Part shown: positions 1 to 18,916 of the stretch, piece after piece
Position numbering within the stretch: the stretch's first letter is position 1
Layout: each line of letters begins with the position of its first letter
Program-made: the position numbers and the translations under genes
Assembly (NCBI RefSeq): GCF_021018895.1
Contig: NC_079377.1
Span: forward strand, 21,368,001 to 21,432,000
DNA length: 64,000 nt
Source: Seriola aureovittata
Lineage: Eukaryota > Chordata > Actinopteri > Carangiformes > Carangidae
Reading direction: 5' to 3'
The notes under the pieces: model-generated
Told to the model about the DNA's origin: nothing
Databases searched by the model: none
Seen by the model: only the letters and a program-made list of their open reading frames with translations

Positions 1-78
1 CAGCCGGAGACTTTTTCCAGTTGCTATGTTGCTGCAGGGTTGCATGATGGGTTATGGATGATGACATAACAGGCGCAT

Positions 79-132
<54 letters not shown>

Positions 133-199
133 GTGTGTTTGTGGGGTCATCTGTGATCAAGTTCTTGGTTCACACTGCAGAGCAGGAAGAGCGGGGAAG
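1..199 (-). other. lgalsl: 3' UTR of lgalsl, cut by the window edge
   Basis: Sequence downstream of the lgalsl stop on the minus strand. It contains a (GT)n microsatellite at 81-137, read as (CA)n in the transcript. No poly(A) signal was identified before the window edge, so the UTR probably continues outside. Confidence 0.5.
81..137. repeat. (GT)n microsatellite
   Basis: Pure (GT)22 followed by ATATAT and another short GT run, in the lgalsl 3' UTR. Confidence 0.97.
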
Positions 200-6280
<6,081 letters not shown>

Positions 6281-6506
6281 CTTGAGCAGAAGAGCATAGG
6301 ATGCTTATTATCGGAGCAGAGGCAGCCGTGCCGGGGAGTGTGGTGTGTCAGCGTCGTGGCACTGACTCAGGAGGATATTCCTGTTCCTGCTCCAGTCCTG
6401 CTCCTATTCCGGGGTCTCCACGTCTCGCCGGGTCTCACAGGGAGCACAGTCACCTAGCAGGACATCCCTCCGCTCCGCTGTCTGTCTGAAATGGGTGGAT
6501 ATCTGC

Positions 6507-6522
6507 TGACGTATGCTTTATA
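6507..6522 (-). promoter_or_regulatory. lgalsl: candidate lgalsl core promoter (TATA-like and CRE half-site)
   Basis: On the minus strand, TATAAAG lies at 6522-6516, about 240 bases upstream of the lgalsl start codon. Just inside it is a CRE half-site (TGACGTA read on the plus strand, 6507-6513). A transcription start near 6490 would fit. Motif reading only. Confidence 0.35.
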
Positions 6523-6530
6523 ATAATTAC

Positions 6531-8670
6531 AGACTAAAAGCTTAATCCCCGTCTGTTGGAGAAGGCTAATCAGACAGATTTTCCTCAGCCCTTCACCCAA
6601 TTAGGCAACGCTGCTCTTTGGACTCTTTTAGGTTTTATTTATTTCTCACTGGCACGACGAGCCAGGGGAAATCGTTTTGATTGGATAACTGCTCAGATTA
6701 CGCTGCTACTCAGTTTGAATGTGACACACGAGGCTCTGGCCTAATTGACCAAAGTGTCCACGCTCAATACTTTTGAATGATTAAACTACACTGTGGCCAC
6801 AGCGAGCTAAAAATAGCTTGGGGGTGGCCACTTTCCGGCCAGTTGTGAGCCCGGAACCTCCATCGCTTTTCAGTGAATGAAGTAGAGATTCACTTTGTCT
6901 CCCTTTCATTAAATTTAGCGTAAATGCCCCCCCCCCCTCCTTCCCCCTTCCCCCTTCCCCCTTCCCTCTTCCCTCTTCCTCTATCCGTCCATTCCTGTGC
7001 ATGCAACCCCCCCCCCCCCTCCAGGTTGTTGTCATGGTTGTTGTCATGGTTGTTATTCTCTTCTGCCCCTCTGTGGACATTTAAAGACATTACAAGTTGA
7101 ACAAACCCACTGAGCATCTTTAAATAGACACTGAATCAGTTCATGAGTTAAATTCAGTTCAGTCCATTTAGGAATGTTTTATTTTACTCCCTAAAGACTT
7201 TATTGAGCACTTCACATCTCATGTTATTATTTATTTCATACAAAGGGTTTTGAAGTAAGACAAGGCATCAAGTTTTACTGCCAAACCTGCCAGAAGTTGT
7301 ATCATAGATTTAAACAGGTAAAGCACATTTATTTGTCTGGAAGAGTTACAGCAGGAGGGAGCACATAACAAGACACATCCTTCCTTTGTTTGATTGAGCA
7401 TAACCTTTCAGTTTTCCTGTTAAAGAAAATCCATCGAGAATATTGTTTAGAAAAATACATTTTATTTAAAGCTCCTGTCACATAAAATGAAACAAGCAAA
7501 ACCCTAAATGGATAAAGAGCTAAAAACCCTAGATTTAAAAACTTTATGTCTTTATATGTCCAATAAATCTTTTCCCCAGCAGTGAGCAAAATGTTTTGCA
7601 ATGAGGACAAAACTAGATTAAATTGTTGTCATCAATAAATTAAACGACAATGAAAAAAAACAGGTTTCCTCCCCTCTTAAATCATGTACTTGGTTTGGGG
7701 AGGAAACATTTAGCTGCTGTGGTGTAAAAATAAACTCACAGAGGAAGCAGAACTTTCCCCTCACAGGTACCGAACAGCTGCATTTAAATTATCTGCAGAA
7801 ACAGCTGGGAGGGAAAAGGAACCTCAACCCTCATTCATTCATTTACTTTCTTGACAGATGAACCATAACAGCCAGATGAAGGGTCTCAGATACAGATACC
7901 AAGATCCATCATGATGGTAAAATCTGTTTCTACTGGTTCTAGATACACTTTGTACCAATTCACCGTCTCCTAAAGAAATTATTTGCTAAAATATCCTTGG
8001 AAGTCCTTATGAAGTCTTGCCTGTGATGCAGTGATCAGTCGCTTCTTTTGTGCTTCCATCTTGTGGTGTCTTTGGGTACTAAACAAAAAGTAATTCCACA
8101 TAATTTGTTCTTAAATCCTTTTTTTTCCCCCCCAGAGTTTGGATGGGGAGAGATGCGATGGGCTGGAGGTGGGAACCTGCCCGTCACACACCGAACAAGA
8201 CCCCTGACAACAGACACACTAAACTGAGGGTGAAGGCTAACAGTCACTCCTCCGGTCAGGTTGGTCACACTGCAGAAATTATCCAGTAACTCAATCTCTC
8301 CTTCATGTGTTCACAATAGTCAATTAAAATTTGCATTGTTTCCAGACCAGTTTTACATGCTTGTTTCACAATGTAATTGCTTTACTTAAATAAAGATAAG
8401 ATGCTGGGTCTGATCACTGCAGATCAAATAACATACAGCTGATATTAATTTTGCAGTGGAGCACTTACAGCTACAGGTTCATGTTTTCTGCAGCTCCCTC
8501 TCTGTGTCCCAGAACTGCCAACGATCTATTCAGGAGAACAAATCAGGAAACGCACTAAATTACTGCATGTTCTAACTAAGTCATCTCTCTGGTTAATCAG
8601 TATTTAAAACATAGCAAACATATTGTTCGACTCTGATAATAAAAAAAAAAACTCCTACAGCGCATCCAGC
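6531..8670. other. intergenic region between lgalsl and abch1
   Basis: No coding exon was recognised. It holds an AT/GC-mixed stretch at 6560-6770 just upstream of lgalsl that could be regulatory, a C-rich tract (6927-7021), a short tandem repeat of GTTGTTGTCATG (7024-7050) and AT-rich unique sequence to 8.6 kb. Confidence 0.6.
6927..7021. repeat. C-rich, polypyrimidine low-complexity tract
   Basis: Runs of C separated by TT or CTCTT (C11, then repeated TTCCCCC units), with a second C12 run near 7006-7018. On the minus strand this is a G-run array fitting a G-quadruplex pattern; it is also a pure pyrimidine tract that could form a triplex. Confidence 0.85.
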
Positions 8671-8711
8671 CCACCCTCTCTCCCCTCCTCTCTCACTGTC
8701 TCTCCTCGCAG
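8671..8711 (+). promoter_or_regulatory. abch1: acceptor-like pyrimidine tract before the abch1 start exon
   Basis: A long CT-rich run ends in CTCCTCGCAG with AG at 8710-8711, only about 40 bases before the abch1 ATG. It looks like a splice acceptor. The start-codon exon may therefore begin at 8712 and be preceded by an untranslated exon further upstream. It could instead be a pyrimidine-rich promoter or 5' UTR stretch. Confidence 0.4.
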
Positions 8712-8752
8712 GGACCCAGCCGGCTGTCGGGTCCGCCCTCCTCCCTGCTGCC

Positions 8753-8824
8753 ATGGCCGCGGAGGCTGCCGGTCGGGATGATGCGACGGCTGGACCTGCA
8801 GACTGCACCGAGATGGAGGAGCGG
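8753..8824 (+). CDS. abch1: abch1 coding exon 1 (start)
   Basis: Encodes residues 1-24, from [10 protein letters not shown] to CTEMEER, with a strong Kozak context (GCTGCCATGG). The donor GTAAGA is at 8825. Phase 0 joins cleanly to LKEENMK of exon 2. Low-complexity N-terminal tails such as this are poorly conserved, so the start is less certain than the rest. Confidence 0.75.
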
Positions 8825-9866
8825 GTAAGATGCGCAGGGATAATTTAGGTTGTTTTCTTTGCACGAAATGTCCAGGATTGAGTCTTTCCCTTAGCCAGCA
8901 GGCCTTTCCGGGACCTGCAGCCGACTGCTGCAGCAAGATGGAGAAAAAAGGATGGATGCCGCCGCCGCAGCAACTGCAACCATTTCTGATTTTTGTTTCA
9001 TGGCCCAGTGTTGAGCTGGACATCTAAGTTTAGTGCGGAGGAACATGCGCTTTATCGTTTAAGCAACAGGGGTAGAAGGGAGGAGAGAGGGAGCACCGCA
9101 CTGCTGCTGCAGCGCTCACATCCTGTGTGACGCGCTGATGTGAAAGGGAGAAGTGAAAGCGCAGCAGCTGTTCGCTCGGTGGATGTAGGCTACCGAGGCT
9201 CGGCTTATAAATAGCCCGACAGAGGCCACCCTTTATCAGTTGTGCATCGGGAAATGCGTCGCACTCGCCTCGTTTGCTGCTGAATCCCGGGAGGTTAGAG
9301 CGCGCCTGTCGAGCCCGTTTTCTTCCACTTGGCGGTGACGCAACTTGGCAACAACTTGGCAGGCAAGGTAGGAATTCTTTCTGGTCAGCAGAGCAGAGTA
9401 TGAATGAAAAGAGAGGCGTTGTTGTTCTGTTTGAGGTCATTATCAGAGGAGAGTGGCTGCAGAAGAGCCTTCACAGGCACAACGTGGTGTTTTCTCTAAT
9501 TACTGGTCTGTGCGTAAAGAGGAGGATGTTAGTTGGTAAATGTGGGACTCCAGTTTAAGATTCTTTAGATTATGGAATTTCTACCAATTCTGTTTTTGGA
9601 CTCAATAATCCAGCTGTGAAATGTCCAAAGTTAAAGCCACAAGTTTTCAGAGTACCAAATGATGTCTTCAGCTGGGTCAGTTTATGCCAAAGTGTTAATG
9701 TTATGATACGAAACAGTAAAAATCTAGTTTCTCTTGCAACATGTGAAGCTGCAGCCACTAAATGTTTGGTGTTTTTGTGCAAAAATGAAAGAAAAACGAC
9801 ATTTTTTGTCAGTAATGTAGAGTTCTGAGTCAGGCGGCATTTCATGTGAAGAAGGGTGTGTATGTG

Positions 9867-9898
<32 letters not shown>

Positions 9899-12800
9899 TG
9901 TGTGTGTTAAATGGGTATACTTCAGCGCAAAGCATCTGTTCTCCACCTGCCGCATGGCGAACTGAACCTGTTCTTCCACTTTGAATTTTGATGTTTGTGT
10001 CAGCTGATATTCACATGCTCTTAAACTGTTGTCTTCAGTCTGTGGAATCACTCATCAGTCGCACTTCATCCTTTCCACTTCCTCCTCTCATGGTGAGTGT
10101 TTGCCTAATGACTGTCAGTGTGTTTTCAGGTAGACAAGGCAACTTTATCTTTTATCAAGCATTATCTCAGGTATCGATAACAGATCTGAACTGGGTTTGA
10201 AACAGCTTGTCTTCCTGCAGCAACCACAGGGTAATTCTTACAGAATGAAGGTGATGTCTGTTTTGGTGTTTATTTTTGCAGATGTAGGCTGTGGTGCCAA
10301 AGGTGAGGCCGACCAAAAGCATCTGATTATACAGTGCAATCTTCCTAATCTCCTCACTAGAAAATGAGAGATGTTGGATTAAAGGAGGGAGTTAGTTCGA
10401 GACCGGGGGAAACCCGTGAAAGAAAGCTGTTATTAGAGATTACTGGGCGAAGGATTGTTGTACGACCCAAATACTTTGTCTGCTGAACTTTGACAAGATG
10501 CACAGCGACCACCAGGAATATCAGAGTGTGAGCGGGATGCTTCTCTTTGTTGTTGTGGCAGAACTGAGATTCACCTTGGACTTTTGGGTTAAAGGTCAAA
10601 AACTAGTTTCTCTCCCCACTTGCATTCTCGAAAAAAAACCCCAAAAAACAACACTAATCTGGTCACCACCCTCGGTGGTTTGGCTTATTTTCAAGAATGG
10701 TTTGCATTTTCTCTCAGCTGCTTGCACTAAAGCCTTTTTAAATCATCGCCACTCCCACTGATGGAGCTACAAACGTCTGCACAGGAATAAAAGTCACTAA
10801 GGAGTGAAGTACTGTCCAATTGTAGTTTTACTTATTGTATGTGAGTCAGATTTACGCCAAAAGTTTGTAATCCCTGCAGCAATTTCCTCACTGTTTCCTT
10901 CTGTGTACTTGAATATACCTCAGATTTAAATAAGTACTACTTTTTGTTTTTATAAAAGTATAATATTAAGATCATCAATATTATATCAACAGTGTAATCC
11001 TATAAAACAGACCTTTATAGTATAACAAAACAAGCGATAGACTTAGTGACAGTAAAAGGAGAAATATTGATTCAGGAATGAATGTCGTGTGAAATGAATC
11101 ATATGCTGAGCTGACAACTTAAATGTGATACGATGTGATACGATACATTGATCCGGTGTTTTGCTGATAAATAAAAGGCACATACTTGTGTAAGATGTTG
11201 TTTAACTGAGGATTTGTGCACTCCACTGCTAATTGAATATGAATGGTAGGTTGTACCTGTGTAGGAATGCGAAAGTGGGAAGGAATGGAACTTTCCTTCT
11301 TTCAAATTCCTCGTATGTGCATGAACATACTCGGCCCGTAAAGCTGATTCTGGCCAGTGAAAGTGATTCATCAGGGGGCAATCGACCACTGCGTCTCAGT
11401 GAAACGTTTGTGATTTGATTTGATTTGAAATTTTATTTTATTAGTGAAAAACACAGAGGCAGTCTAGACAACTTTGGCCCTTCTTAACATTAATATTTTA
11501 GTAATGGCGGTGTGTCAATGAAACCGCTTCAGTGAGTGAAACAAACTGCAGCAAGTTAAAGTTCCAGTTCCAGGAAGCCTTTTTGAATAAATCAATGACA
11601 TTTTTGTCAAGTTGACAAACATTTTTTAAACTCATATTTCCTCATACAAAACATCCCTTCATGGAGGAAGAGTGTATGATTGCACCATTGAAGTACATTC
11701 TTTTGTCCCTGCAAATGAGCTCAAATCAGCGGCAGAAAACAGCAGACAAGAGCACTGGCTGCAGAAGAGTTCATCTTACAGTGAAGAGAAAAGAACAACA
11801 GGATTTACAGACAGAGACTGTGAAGCTTTGAGGCTGAGGCTTTGAAGCTTATCTCAAACCTTCATAATGTATGTGCACATGTGAATACAGTAAATGTGCA
11901 TCGTCTAGTGAGTTGTTATTGTGGCCCTGTGCAGTAATATGATTGAGTGATTGTTCTTGTGTAACGTTTTGCTCGGTGCACATGGTGAAATCTGAAAAGA
12001 CAGCCATGAATATTTGTCATTGATGTTTAACAAAGTGTCTTCTCTTTCCCAGCTGAAGGAGGAGAATATGAAGGCTGATTTGGAGGCTTCTCTGCCTGCT
12101 GGACAGGAGGAGTTTGCGATCCGGTGCCGAGATGTGTGCCGGTCGTACGGCAAACTGAAGGTCCTCAGCAACCTCAACCTGACTGTACCACAAGGCCACA
12201 TGTGAGTGGAATGTATAATAACTCAAATGTGTCAGCATGGCTGTTTTTCTGAACTGATAAGACATCTACGTCTTTATCTATTTGTCAAAACATATCCCAG
12301 CTTCAAAGGAGAGTGTATCTTTATCTATTCCTATGCTTGATATTCCGCGATTATGTGATTTTAATGGACTTAACCTGAGTTGAGAGATACTGTAAGATAT
12401 CTTAAAGCCTCTCACCTCCACTTTACTTCACTTGTAGCACTGAAAAGCACAAGCAATGGACTTGGACAAGTGAGTAGATGCGTTCTGCATATGCAAATAA
12501 GGCTTGCATTCTTGGGTGAGGTGTCCAGCACTTGACTGGAACCAGTTTACACTAGCCCTCTCCTTTGTCATGTATCTGCTGATGGATCTGAAAGTCCTGC
12601 AAGACAGTCAGGTTTACCTCAGGTTGACCTTACCTCGCCTATGAATTTACTTTGTTTGCCTCATTAAAGCTGAAACAGAAAAATGCAGTCACCCTAAAGG
12701 GCAGCGAGAGGGATTTTCAAGAAATTTATAGTATGTAATCTCAATGAAAGTCATGTTTTTTACTTTGTGGTCCAGATCTAAGTTCTAAGAAGAACTTAAA

Positions 12801-15800
12801 TTCATAATGCTCACCTTCTGTTTTCCATGTGGTCGTCTGTCTTCTGTCATTTTTGTGCACATGAGCTTCATTACACTGGATTTATGTAGTTAAACAACTG
12901 ACAGGATTGCTTCTCTTACACATACCTGACGTGTTATCTGCTTTTATCTGTTTAATGGTGGATTTTTGAACTTTGGAAAGTGATAGACGAGCTATTTCCT
13001 AGATAGATAAGATAAGATAAGGTAATCACTTCGCTTTAGCTCCATAGTAAAACCTGCAATAATAACTTTCTTTGGAAACAAAGTGTAAACAAACATGAAC
13101 AAGATATCACCTTATGAAGTTGTTTTGGCAAAAGAGTTAGCATACAATTGCTAAATAGCTACACATCCAGCATTTACAGAGACACATTAGCATCAATTTA
13201 CAGCTGTGTTTCTGACCACCTAATGAATCTGAGTCCAATATTCACTCTCCTTTTATCTCCATTTTCATCTCCACCAACTACTGAGGGAAACATCTGGCTC
13301 TTTAGTTACTAAACGCTCCACTGTATGTTCACTAGCTAGCTGCTAACTGAGTCTGTCTGTGCACAGAGGATTTTTAGTCATCATTGTTGCACGTCGTGGT
13401 GAACTGTAAACGGTTTTGTTTGACGGTAACTCTGTAACACTGCCTGCAATCATTGCTGGGTTTTATCTGATATAGTCATCTCATTATCTTTAGATGTTTA
13501 CATAGATGTGATCTATTTCTGCTGTTCCCTCTGACTGTGTACAGAAGCTACACTTTCTCTAACATGGTCCATTCATTTTCATTCAGTTCAATTATTAAAT
13601 GACTGAACAGTCTAGTTAGAGATTTATTTACATGCTTACGTGTTACATATTTAACTGTAAATTAAACCTGGTGGGAAAATGATGAGAACAAATGAATCCT
13701 CATCACTTTGCCTGAAAATTTGTAGAATTTACAGAGATTCTTTGATTTTTACCTGAAACATTCGTGGCTCTCTGTTGCAGTTATGGTCTTTTGGGCCCCA
13801 GCGGGTGCGGGAAGACCACACTGCTGAAATGCATCGTGGGAACTCTGAAAATCTCACGGGGTCGCATCACCGTGTTGGGGAAGCCACCAGCTTTTCCTGG
13901 TCATGACGTGCCGGGGAAGATGGTTGGATACATGCCGCAGGTAAGGTCACACATCTTAAAGGTGTGTGTAAACGTGTATCACGTGGACACACACCATGTA
14001 ATTATGGCTGCATGAAAACATTCCAGGCCTTGTTTGTGTAATTGAACCCACTGCAATATACTCATGTGTCCAAAGGTCCTTGAAATATTTGGAAAAGCCA
14101 CAAGTTCATGCAAATCCAAGGCCTTAAACATGACAGGAGGTTATTTCCCTTGTAAACAAGCTTCCTGCCGCCCTTATTCTTAGCTGTATGATCAATCACC
14201 AAACTTTCTTTCTCTATTTTTGTTGCTAAAGGTCTTACATAGTCTTCAATTTTGAAACCTGCAGATTCCCTGTCCAGTTTCCTCACAGCACCATGTTTGC
14301 ATCTAGCATTCTCAGTCACTCAGCTCCACATTTAAACCTTTGTTTGTTCAGAAAAGGTTTCCATGTGTGTTTTGTAAAAAAAGAAAAGTTCACCCGAGCG
14401 TTCAGATGATGAACTAGAGGATTACTTAAGTGCCTTGCTTGAGGGCTTCTTTAATTTCTCCTCCGTTGCCGTCAGTCAGCTGCGCCTGAGTGTGTCTCAT
14501 TACTGTCAGAACGGATACCTGATGAGGCTGATAACACATGTGGCGTGTGTTCTCCTGTGTGTAACCCTGAGCGTTGCCGTCGTCCCTGTAGGAAGTGGTC
14601 TGTGACCCAGAGAGGAGGAAATGTGACGCCTCAACTGTTGTGCCGCTGTGGTGAACTTGGCTTGTGATTGTCTGACGTTGTAATCCAGAGGAATTCATTG
14701 AGCCGGGACTTTGACTCGAACACAGACGCTAGCAGTATAGTATTTATATTATATAGTATTATTTCTTACAGAAAAATGTAAATATGGACCATTATTTAAA
14801 CACTCTTCAACATTACACATTTTTCACTCAGGAAATCCTGACAGTAATCCTTTCAGTTATGGAAGTGCTAAGTCAAAGGTCGCTGCATTAGTGCAGATGC
14901 AGATCTGCTTAATTAAGTAAAACAGATACTAACGTAGTAAATCCACTGTGTTAATCATGGTTGAAATATTGTAGTTTTATTTGTGTTAAGCCACGATGTG
15001 CTGCGTTAATTTAGCGTGCTTTATTAGATATTTAAGTGTTTTGACAGTCGATATTTTATCAATCAAAGGAAGGATATAACAAAGATAACCAAAGACTCAG
15101 GCTGGGTAGCATCTGACCTGATATATTTTTAATTGAGATTCAAACACTAATATATAGAGATGTGTTAGTGTTAGGTTAGAGAGGGAATTAGTATTATCTC
15201 ACGTATTATCCTGGTTTTAGTAACAAGTATGGACAGAGATCCATCTGTGGCTGTGACGCACACGACCTTTAGAAACACGGTTGCCTTTGTGTTGCATAGG
15301 AACTGGCACTGTACAATGAGTTCACCATCAGCGACACCCTGACCTTCTTTGGCCGAATCCACGGCCTGACGTCGAAGGAAACCCAGGCTCGCATGGACTT
15401 CCTGGTCGACTTCCTGGATCTACCTCAGAAGCAGAGCCTGGTCCGAAATCTCAGGTAAAACCCTCCCGTGTGGTGTAACGGACAGGATGAGTTTAAAAGT
15501 TTGAGCTTCCCCAGAAAGACATTGAACATATACATATATAACTATATACACAAGTTTTATTGTGCGTCATATCACTGAATTCTGTACTTTTGTATAACTG
15601 TGACTCGTGGCTTGGAGCAAAGTTGTTGCAGGTGAACTTTGGACATCAACACAGACTATCCCTATTACTATCCCTTAAATGATGCAACGACATGAAAAAC
15701 GTCATTGAAATACTCACAGCAGGCTGAGGAAACATTTTTGACTATTTTTCATGCTTGGTGAAACACAGGCAGCGATGTGACCCGTACGTCCACACATCCC

Positions 15801-17299
15801 TACGTAGAGCCAGTTTATGAAGCGAGGTAAACGTGTTTTTACAGCTGTCTACAGACGCCTGCGGACTTTGACACCCGAATTACTCCTCCACAGGCTGTAA
15901 ACCCAGCTCCCATAAAACAATATGACTTTATCTGATAATGAGACAAGCAAGAGTCAGTTAGAGAGATAGTTTCCCCTTTACTGTTCTTTAATGTTCTCGC
16001 CTTACAAGGATATTATGTAATTTCCATTTAAATGGAGACCTTACCTCAGTCACATTGTTGGGTTTGTCGTGTGGCTCTGGGAAACATTTTGGTCAAATCA
16101 TCATTTTCAATCTTATCATAAGTGCAAGATGAAGATGTTAGATCTTGACAGAACTGCGGTCTGCTGTTTTATTAGTCTAACAATGCAAATCCAAACTTAT
16201 GGATACAGTAATTAAACGTAACCTCCACTAAGTCTGTGGATAATATTACGTAAAAAGTCACCACTTATGAAATCAGATTTTTACAAGAGCTACTGTCTGA
16301 CTTTGTAACTGATTAATGATTTAATTCCTATTGAATAGGAAACATTGAAGCATAGTTAATCCCCAAAAGGGTTTATTTTTTAATCTTGTAGACACTAAAT
16401 ATGAACTTGTGCACCAAAGTTCAACACTTTCCTCAGAAGCTGCCACTCCAGATTTTATCATTTCTCCAGAGAAAGAAAAACAAACAAACTTGTTCTAAAG
16501 CCATAAAAGGAAACAAGCAGTAAAAATTAAAAATAGAGCATTTGGCATTTCATCAAATATTTCTGTTGGATCTCTGCTTGACCCATCAAGTTATTTTTGA
16601 AAATGCAACTTTATTCTTTTTAAGTCAGTCGTGAGAAAACGGACAATGTTGTTGCAACCTCTCAACAGGCGGTTGATTACCTCGTGGCCCTCGTTTATTC
16701 GGCGGTTATTGTAGGAATAGTAATCAGCTCGTGTTACAGATCACGATTCACGTCCCTGATTCATTACAAAGACCCTTGTGTTCCCAGATGAGGCCCCTCA
16801 AAGCAGTTTTCATTAGCAGTTCATATAATATTTATGTCACCTGTGGTGTAAGAGCCTGTCATGTTACTGAGCTGCGACTTCTGGATAAAACTAAAGATGA
16901 GCGGTGTTTCATTTCAGATTCTGCGTGGTGGCGTTACGTTAAAGACGGGTCGTGTTGATGATTAACAGGCTGTTGAAACTGTTTACTACACACACGATGA
17001 GAAAGAATTCCTGGTATGAATAAACATGTACTCATCACCTCTAGGATCAACCTGCTATTTATTATTATTTTTTTTAGGTCACATCGACATGATAAGATTG
17101 AACTTTAAAAACGCCTCTTTCTCCCGACATCCCTCTCTCAGGTCTTGTTCTCTGCCTCCGTGTTGTCAGGCAGGTTCGTCTTGCAGGTTCTGTCTCCACC
17201 ACCTCGCTCAGGAGTGAGTGGCATGTGTAGAGCGGAGGTGGATTATCGGTTACGCAACTATTAAGAATGTGGCAGAAGAGTCACCTCTGACTCTTTTTG

Positions 17300-17348
<49 letters not shown>

Positions 17349-17471
17349 TTGCAGTGGGGGTCAGAGGCGCAGGGTGTCTCTCGGAGCAGCTCTGCTTCAG
17401 AATCCAGAGCTGCTCATCCTGGACGAACCGACGGTGGGAGTGGACCCTGTGCTCAGGGCCAAGTAAGTACT

Positions 17472-17518
<47 letters not shown>

Positions 17519-17631
17519 TAGCTGTTTCCTCTGGTGTCATGCAGCACGTCTACACACTGCATGGCTGCTCTCCAGCTTATGTCACTCTCGGAAAAGTAAC
17601 GACTTGATGATGACTTTTTAGGAATTAAGGC

Positions 17632-17663
<32 letters not shown>

Positions 17664-18870
17664 CGACTTTCATTCAGCCACAAATGAAGCAGACCATGGT
17701 TTATCATCAGTTACATCCACTCTGCATCCCAATGGGAAAAATGACAGTGACAGAAAACATGACAGAGACACAAATGAGGATTTGAGTCTGTGATTAAACA
17801 ATAACCAAAGCCCCACATAAAACATGTTACATCACCATACTGATATCATGTCTATGTATTGTCTGGCTGTACTAGCAGGAAATCAGTAATTCACATGGCT
17901 ATAAATGCAATAAAAAGATGGTTATCTTACTTCTGTATTTAGAGCAAGCTCAAAATGGCTGACATGAGAAATGGAAATTAAAACCACTGGATTTAAAAGA
18001 GCAGATACTCGCCTGTTACCCTTAACACTGTCCAACATTACTGAATTAGAACATCTTTTCAAACAGTTCAAACACATTTAACAATAAATAAACACCCTGT
18101 TTACATTCACTACTCACTATATGTATTTCTTTTTATCTTTATTTGTGGGATAACACTTGACTTTAATTCCCCTTACCTAGGATTCATCAGCAGTATATAA
18201 ACAATTAATTTATAACACACTATAATATAGTCATAATCAGATATAAGGACATTTTAAAGTGTTATTGTTTCAATGTAGTACATGACATCTGCTTTGAAAA
18301 CATATCATCATTCATTAACTGTTCATACAGTAAAATGTGTGATAGTGGTTTCACTTATATCTGCTTACAACTTCATTATAGTGTGTTACAAAGATTAATG
18401 ATATTTCCACAAGCACCAAGCCCTTCTGTATCCATCTAATATTCTCCATGTTATCAACACAGTGGCTTCAATATTACAACTTGGGATTCGTATGGACGGA
18501 TTCTAAATTAACATTTGTGCTTATGTTGTGAAAAAAAAGCAAGTCAGAAACCGTTTTTTGAAAGTATAGTTCACTCGCTCAGTGTGTTGCTCCAATCTCA
18601 TTGTGTAATCGCACCACAAAGTCTCATCAGATCAGACGGTTGGAAGGCAAACGGCTGCTGGCGACGCTGTGAGCTTTTTTCAGACTTCAGATTTTAGGAA
18701 AACTCTTATTAGCGAGTTGGTCAGGTGTTATGTAATTTGTTTGGTTTCTTCCGTCTCCTTTTCTAGGATCTGGCAGCATCTGGTGGAGATCGTGAAGACA
18801 GGGAAAGTCTCTGTCATCATCACCACACACTACATAGAGGAGGCCAGGCAAGCCAATGTGGTGAGATAAT

Positions 18871-18916
<46 letters not shown>

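Noticed and set aside
8655..9023. 122-residue open frame on the minus strand over the abch1 start exon
   Set aside because: Antisense to a supported exon in GC-rich DNA, with no recognisable domain.
9030..9440. 136-residue minus-strand open frame
   Set aside because: Lies over the candidate second promoter and has no family-like motifs; GC-rich DNA has few stops by chance.
12014..12205. abch1 exon 2 as an independent small ORF starting at 12014
   Set aside because: The upstream part lies in the intron; the acceptor at 12051-12052 and phase agreement with exons 1 and 3 show it is an internal exon.
17281..17673. Open frames of repeated Val-Cys or Thr-His on both strands around (TG)n/(CA)n tracts (also at 33815-34150, 43000-43150, 47680-47752, 48588-48803, 59745-60025)
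   Set aside because: They are direct translations of dinucleotide repeats, which lack stops in several frames; no domain or conserved start.
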